A model generated the notes under the pieces. The model had not been told where the DNA came from and did no database searches. It worked only from the letters and a program-made list of their open reading frames with translations. Of a stretch of DNA of 10,866 bases, positions 7,194-10,866 are shown piece by piece. This stretch comes from Gammaproteobacteria bacterium. Lineage in GTDB: Bacteria; Pseudomonadota; Gammaproteobacteria; Pseudomonadales; UBA7434. Numbering within the stretch: position 1 is the first letter of the stretch; each line of letters starts with the position of its first letter. Both the position numbers and the translations under genes were made by a program. The stretch covers positions 1 to 10,866 of the forward strand of contig JAJRPK010000178.1 in NCBI GenBank assembly GCA_024280785.1, read 5' to 3'.

Positions 7194-8051
7194 CTAATTT
7201 AAGCTAGATTTAATATACCCCGCCAATCTCTCGGTAGCGGGAGTTGCATTACGTTGCTCGTATTGCAAGCTGATATCGATGCTACCCAATTCTGGAAGCG
7301 CTTGGTTTTGGTATTTAGTTAACACGTCCAAACCTTCGGGAACAGTGCTTAGCGCTAGCACAGTGATGCCCAATCCCTCTTCGATTGCCGCTCGAATACC
7401 CGACAGATCAGGGTTAGTGTGAATGATGTGCCACGGCCTTTTTATTTTTTCTAGTGCGCGCAGTACACGTTTTCGATAAAGACAGCCATCCTGGGCCAGC
7501 ACCAATGGCAGGATGTCTTGTCGGTCAGCCATATGATTCTGGCTACCTACCCATACGAGTTTATCTGATCTGATAAGCCCGCGTCGTTTGGCTGAGGGTT
7601 TATCGTGCAGTGCTAAAATAAGATCGTAATGCTCTCGCTGGTTTTCGGACATCAAATTACGGCTTAAATCGCTAAACACCTCGAGCGTTATGTTGGGATA
7701 AGACTGGGCGAATCGGCCAATGATTTTTGGTACCAGCGTCGTTGCAAACTCACTGGGAATACCAAGGCGGATTTGCCCCGCCAATTCGGGCCGCTGAAAT
7801 TGGCTGGCAAGTTGATCGTTAAGCTTTAAAATATCTTTAGCGGTTGGATAAACCGTTTGGCCTGCCTCAGATAATTTTAGCCGCCTGTTAAGCCGCACAA
7901 AAAGTTCGGCACCAAGAGATTCTTCTAACTTTTTGATTTGTAAACTAATGGCAGGCTGAGACCGCCCAAGTTGATCGGCAGCGTTGGTTACGCTGCCGAC
8001 ATCAGCTGTGGTTACAAATGCTCTAAGGGCGTCAATCGACAAATTTCTCAT
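7194..8051 (-). CDS. LysR-type transcriptional regulator, LrhA/HexA-like
   Basis: The protein has 285 residues. Residues 1-62 form the winged helix-turn-helix: LRAFVTTADVGSVTNAADQL then GRSQPAISLQIKKLEESLG, and LFVRLNRRLKLSEAG. The effector domain covers about 90-283 and starts GQIRLGIPSEFATTLVP. The stretches LPLVLAQDG, RALEKIKRPWHI and GIRAAIEEGLGITVLA resemble the LrhA/HexA/PecT subgroup more than GcvA, the LysR-type activator of gcv genes in E. coli. It is transcribed away from gcvT, sharing a 283-bp divergent region with a strong dyad (8068-8088), so autoregulation and control of gcvT are plausible but inferred. The start is ATG (CAT at 8049-8051) with no clear ribosome binding site; the N-terminus fits the family. 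The effector is unknown. Confidence 0.9.
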   Translation of the reverse strand: MRNLSIDALRAFVTTADVGSVTNAADQLGRSQPAISLQIKKLEESLGAELFVRLNRRLKLSEAGQTVYPTAKDILKLNDQLASQFQRPELAGQIRLGIPSEFATTLVPKIIGRFAQSYPNITLEVFSDLSRNLMSENQREHYDLILALHDKPSAKRRGLIRSDKLVWVGSQNHMADRQDILPLVLAQDGCLYRKRVLRALEKIKRPWHIIHTNPDLSGIRAAIEEGLGITVLALSTVPEGLDVLTKYQNQALPELGSIDISLQYEQRNATPATERLAGYIKSSLN

Positions 8052-8067
8052 ATAAGATATTCAAATG

Positions 8068-8088
8068 AATTAATAGTATCTATTAATT
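8068..8088. promoter_or_regulatory. AT-rich dyad, candidate LysR-family operator
   Basis: A perfect 9-bp inverted repeat (AATTAATAG and CTATTAATT) surrounds a TAT centre. It begins 17 bp upstream of the lysR start and its last base is the first base of the gcvT -35 hexamer. Size and divergent placement suit a LysR-type site. The classical T-N11-A is not exactly centred (the nearest pair gives T-N13-A). Binding by the adjacent regulator is inference. Confidence 0.5.
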
Positions 8089-8117
8089 TAACAAATATAT
8101 GTTCATCGCGCTAGAAT
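8088..8117 (+). promoter_or_regulatory. Probable sigma70 promoter of gcvTP
   Basis: TTAACA (8088-8093, 5/6) and TAGAAT (8112-8117, 5/6) are separated by 18 bp. Transcription would start near 8124, giving a leader of about 210 nt that contains all the inverted repeats before gcvT. The -35 touches the AT-rich dyad, so a bound protein would either contact or block RNA polymerase. Confidence 0.55.
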
Positions 8118-8123
8118 AGCGTC

Positions 8124-8334
8124 AACCCTTGCAACGGTGATAGTTACAAATAAGGCATTTGAAAAGAATCCCCTTTATTTCAAGACCGTTGCTGGCACGG
8201 ATGTCAGCGTCGAACTATAGGGATATATTTATATGTGTCTTGAAATAAAGGGGATTCTTTTCAAGTGCCTCGGTTGCAAGCTGCAAGTAGTAAGCCTCAA
8301 GTTGGTCTGAGATTAGTTTCGAACTATTTGGAAT
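8124..8334 (+). promoter_or_regulatory. Structured 5' leader of gcvT with competing pairings
   Basis: The predicted untranslated leader contains nested and competing complements. CTTGCAAC (8128-8135) pairs with GTTGCAAG (8273-8280), enclosing the long hairpin 8153-8270. GCAACGGT (8131-8138) instead pairs perfectly with ACCGTTGC (8185-8192), which uses the same GCAAC bases and the end of the long stem. Inside the loop, GCTGGCA (8191-8197) and TGTCAGC (8202-8208) make a 7-bp stem with tetraloop CGGA. TCGAACTAT occurs at 8210-8218 and again at 8319-8327, just before the start codon. No glycine-aptamer core is present and no U-tract follows a stem, so it is not a classical terminator riboswitch. 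Function unknown. Confidence 0.4.
8153..8270. repeat. 34-bp near-perfect inverted repeat around a 50-bp loop
   Basis: The arms 8153-8186 and 8237-8270 are reverse complements at 33 of 34 positions; the single difference (T8158 against G8265) is a G-U pair in RNA. The left arm starts AGGCATTTGAAAAG and ends TTTCAAGAC. The loop (8187-8236) holds a smaller stem and an AT-rich ATATA-TT-TATAT palindrome (8223-8234). No target-site duplication is visible at the ends. It could be a miniature palindromic element (MITE/REP class) or a native hairpin of the gcv leader. Confidence 0.9.
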
Positions 8335-9486
8335 ATGAAGACAATGGTCACGCCGCATTCGCCTAATCAGGCTCCCGAAGAAATCCAGCAGACCGCTTGT
8401 TACGCCATGCATGTAGCGGCGGGCGCGAAAATGGTGGATTTCGCAAATTACAGTATGCCCGTGCAGTATCCTAACGGCATTATCGCCGAGCACAAACATA
8501 CCCGTTCAAAGGCGGGATTATTTGATGTGTCACATATGGGACAAATTTTTGTCAGTGGCGATAAAGCGGCTACAGAGTTGGAAACACTTGTTCCCGTTGA
8601 TGTCGCTGCGCTCGCAATAAACCAGCAGTGTTATACGGTGTTTACCAATTCTTCTGGCGGGATAGAAGACGATTTAATCATTACCCGTCGAGATGATGTG
8701 CAGTTCATGTTAGTGGTTAATGCCGCTTGTAAATGGCAAGACCTGGAATACTTACAACAGCACTTAGCCCGTTCCGAGGTGAATTATCGATCCGATTGGG
8801 CGTTGTTAGCACTACAGGGGCCAGAGGCCCATAAAGTATTGTCCAAGGTCGAACCGGCTATCGACCATCTGTCGTTTATGCATGGGCTGGAATCTTCTAT
8901 AAATGGCGTAGAGTGCTTTATTTCTCGTTCAGGTTATACCGGTGAAGATGGATTTGAAATTTCTATGCCTAACATTGCGGCGCCAGGCATTGCTCAAACT
9001 CTTCTCGAAGACTCTGCAGTGCAATGGGTAGGTTTGGGTGCGCGGGATTCATTGAGGTTGGAAGCAGGCTTGTGTCTTTATGGTCACGATATGGATAGTG
9101 GGATTACACCCATTGAAGCCGGTCTGGGTTGGAGTATCAGTGCTGTTAGAAAAACAAGCGGCGACAAATTAGGTGGTTTTCCCGGTGCGGATAACATTCT
9201 CACTCAGCTAGCCGAAGGTCCTGATAAAAAACGCGTGGGATTTTTAGTCGAGGGTCGGGCGCCCGTAAGAGAGGGCGCAGAAATTATAGATTCCGAGGGA
9301 AATAAAATTGGCTTGGTGACTAGCGGAGGTTTTGCGCCAGGACTCAATAGACCGATCGCAATGGGCTATCTCGAAAGATCATTTGCAAACGTGGACACCG
9401 TGGTGCAAGCAATGGTTCGCGGTAAAGCTAGGCCTATGCTTGTCAGCAAAATGCCCTTTGAACCCCATAAATACGTACGTAAGTAA
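8335..9486 (+). CDS. gcvT: Aminomethyltransferase, T-protein of the glycine cleavage system
   Basis: The protein has 383 residues. It transfers the methylene group from aminomethyl-lipoyl H-protein to tetrahydrofolate, releasing ammonia, in the cytoplasm. Family segments are GAKMVDFANYSMPVQYP (30-46), KAGLFDVSHMGQI (59-71), SSGGIEDDLI (106-115, with the acidic catalytic region Asp112/113), SGYTGEDGFEIS (199-210), GLGARDSLRLEAGLCLYGHDM (233-253) and TSGGFAPGLNRPIAMGY (329-345). The length is a little above the usual 360-375 because about 20 extra residues precede ACYAMHVAAGAKM. ATG 8335 has GGA only 2-3 nt upstream, so ATG 8344 (residue 4) may be the real start. It precedes gcvP by 45 bp in the same direction, with no terminator between, so the two probably form one transcript. 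The gene for H-protein is not between them, unlike the common T-H-P order. Confidence 0.94.
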   Translation: MKTMVTPHSPNQAPEEIQQTACYAMHVAAGAKMVDFANYSMPVQYPNGIIAEHKHTRSKAGLFDVSHMGQIFVSGDKAATELETLVPVDVAALAINQQCYTVFTNSSGGIEDDLIITRRDDVQFMLVVNAACKWQDLEYLQQHLARSEVNYRSDWALLALQGPEAHKVLSKVEPAIDHLSFMHGLESSINGVECFISRSGYTGEDGFEISMPNIAAPGIAQTLLEDSAVQWVGLGARDSLRLEAGLCLYGHDMDSGITPIEAGLGWSISAVRKTSGDKLGGFPGADNILTQLAEGPDKKRVGFLVEGRAPVREGAEIIDSEGNKIGLVTSGGFAPGLNRPIAMGYLERSFANVDTVVQAMVRGKARPMLVSKMPFEPHKYVRK

Positions 9487-9531
9487 TGTCGAGACATTAT
9501 TAAACTTCATCAACTGTAGCGAAAATTTCGA

Positions 9532-10866
9532 ATGAGCTCTCCTTCTGTCGATACTCCCGTAGCAACATCCGACTCATGTGTAGATAAAGTCGCACTGCAA
9601 AACAATCCGGCAACGTCGGTTGAAACATTTGCACAGCGTCATATTGGTCTGACGTGGGACGCCGCTGAAAACTCTGCGGATGAAACAGACACATCTGTTA
9701 TGTTACAACAGTTGGGTTATGCCACCATGGAGTCTTTTATTCGAGATGTTGTTCCGACCAGTATTTACCAAGATAATTCCTTAGTACTACCTGAGGCGCT
9801 TAGTGAGGTAGATGCTTTAGCCGAGCTTAAAGATATGGCGAATAAGAATTTACCCTTTAGATCGTTAATTGGGCAGGGCTATTACAATACCGTAACGCCC
9901 CCGGTTATCTTGCGAAATATTCTCGAAAATCCTGCGTGGTATACCGCCTATACGCCTTATCAACCGGAAATTTCTCAGGGGCGCCTTGAAGCATTGTTAA
10001 ACTTTCAAACCATGATTTGCGATTTATCTGGATTGGATATAGCCAATGCTTCTATGTTAGATGAGGGGACTGCGGCAGCGGAAGCAATGAGCCTTGCTAA
10101 GCGTTGTGCAAAAAATAAAGCGAATACGTTTTTTGTCGATCAAGACTGTTTTCCACAAACCATAGAGGTTGTTAAAACTCGAGCTAGCGCAGCTGGTTAT
10201 GATGTCGTCGTAGGGGACCCTCTAGCGGTGCCTGCATCATGCGAGTACTTTGGTATCCTATTACAGTACCCAGGTTGTTCTGGAAATATTCCTGATTTTG
10301 AAGGCGTCATTGAGGTCGCCCACGAACGAAAAGCCTTAGTCGTGATGGCTGCGGATATTATGGCGCTTGTATTACTTAAATCTCCGGGTGCAATTGGCGC
10401 GGATGTGGCGGTTGGAAACACCCAGCGTTTTGGTGTGCCCGTTGGCTTTGGTGGTCCTCACGCCGCTTACATGGCGACATTAAATAAATATCAGCGATCG
10501 TTACCCGGTCGGTTGGTAGGCGTTTCTATCGATCGCGATGGAAAAAAAGCCTATCGGCTTGCTCTGCAAACCCGTGAGCAACATATAAGAAGAGAAAAAG
10601 CGACGTCTAACATATGTACCGCGCAGGTTTTACTGGCGGTCATTGCGTCGATGTACGCGTGTTATCACGGCCCTTTCGGGCTTCGACGGATCGCTAATAA
10701 AATTCAGTCGCTTACGTCAGTGTTGGCGGAGGGCTTAGCACGGAAGGGATTTGAACGCACTAACCCAAAGTTTTTTGACACCCTTAGCATTAATACGGGT
10801 TCTACCACGGAAGCTGTTCATCAGAGAGCTAAAGCAAACAACATTAATTTACGTCGGATTGATGAC
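9532..10866 (+). CDS. gcvP: Glycine dehydrogenase (decarboxylating), P-protein, N-terminal 445 residues (cut by window end)
   Basis: The frame is open from ATG 9532 to the window edge, 445 codons of a protein usually about 950 residues. The P-protein uses PLP to decarboxylate glycine and load the aminomethyl group onto lipoylated H-protein. Visible motifs are ETFAQRHIGL (31-40), GQGYYNTVTPPVILRNILEN (114-133), WYTAYTPYQPEISQGRLEAL (136-155), ASMLDEGTAAAEAM, AADIMALVLLKSPG, TQRFGVPVGFGGPHAAYMAT and QTREQHIRREKATSNICTAQ. These follow E. coli GcvP closely. The PLP-binding lysine lies in the C-terminal half and is outside the window. An in-frame TAG at 9517-9519 limits the start, and ATG 9532 is the only ATG before the conserved region. 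About 30 poorly conserved residues precede it. No clear ribosome binding site is seen; a small palindrome, CGAAAATTTCG (9520-9530), occupies that place. Confidence 0.95.
   Translation, partial: MSSPSVDTPVATSDSCVDKVALQNNPATSVETFAQRHIGLTWDAAENSADETDTSVMLQQLGYATMESFIRDVVPTSIYQDNSLVLPEALSEVDALAELKDMANKNLPFRSLIGQGYYNTVTPPVILRNILENPAWYTAYTPYQPEISQGRLEALLNFQTMICDLSGLDIANASMLDEGTAAAEAMSLAKRCAKNKANTFFVDQDCFPQTIEVVKTRASAAGYDVVVGDPLAVPASCEYFGILLQYPGCSGNIPDFEGVIEVAHERKALVVMAADIMALVLLKSPGAIGADVAVGNTQRFGVPVGFGGPHAAYMATLNKYQRSLPGRLVGVSIDRDGKKAYRLALQTREQHIRREKATSNICTAQVLLAVIASMYACYHGPFGLRRIANKIQSLTSVLAEGLARKGFERTNPKFFDTLSINTGSTTEAVHQRAKANNINLRRIDD

Noticed and set aside
7194..8051. Assignment of the LysR protein as GcvA
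   Set aside because: The effector-domain segments match the LrhA/HexA type, and the GcvA N-terminal pattern (LPPLNALRVFDAAARH) is absent.
8153..8270. Intrinsic terminator or attenuator formed by the 34-bp repeat
   Set aside because: The 3' arm is followed by CGGTTGC, not by a T-run, and the 50-nt loop is large for a terminator.
8124..8334. Glycine riboswitch upstream of gcvT
   Set aside because: The conserved aptamer core segments are not present in either strand. GGCACGG in the loop resembles part of it only superficially.

Overview
The window reads as chromosomal DNA of a gammaproteobacterium, probably a marine or Pseudomonas/Cellvibrio-like lineage. Three things point there. A di-haem cytochrome c4 is followed by dsbA and a soluble GGDEF protein, as I recall from Pseudomonas. 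The transhydrogenase alpha subunit is split (pntAA + pntAB). Base composition is moderate. This placement is inference from gene order and protein resemblance; no 16S or other marker is present.

Layout: (1) 1-210, leader and probable promoter. (2) 211-1655, periplasmic c-type cytochrome and thiol-disulfide oxidoreductase, both exported, closed by a strong intrinsic terminator at 1724-1754. (3) 1884-3530, cytoplasmic diguanylate cyclase with intact catalytic and inhibitory sites, then a 54-codon charged small ORF (3666-3830). (4) 3831-4227, about 400 bp with no convincing gene. (5) 4228-7063, compact pntAA-pntAB-pntB operon for the proton-pumping NAD(P) transhydrogenase. It ends in a perfect 15-bp hairpin (7119-7158) that probably stops transcription from both sides. 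(6) 7194-8051 on the minus strand, a LysR-type regulator. (7) 8052-8334, a dense divergent control region. (8) 8335-10866, gcvT and the first 445 codons of gcvP, enzymes of the glycine cleavage system; gcvP runs off the window.

The coding content is mostly housekeeping: electron transfer, disulfide formation, c-di-GMP signalling, NADPH balance and one-carbon metabolism. The most unusual structure is in the lysR-gcvT intergenic region. A 21-bp AT-rich dyad abuts a good sigma70-like promoter (TTAACA-18-TAGAAT). The predicted transcript would then carry a leader of about 210 nt with a 34-bp, nearly perfect inverted repeat (8153-8186 / 8237-8270), an inner hairpin in its loop, and flanking segments that can pair in mutually exclusive ways. 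It does not contain the glycine-riboswitch core that often precedes gcv genes. It is either an undescribed structured leader or a small palindromic (MITE/REP-like) element inserted in the gcv leader. The second candidate for novelty is the small ORF downstream of the diguanylate cyclase, with a duplicated DRRK(Q/N)D motif.
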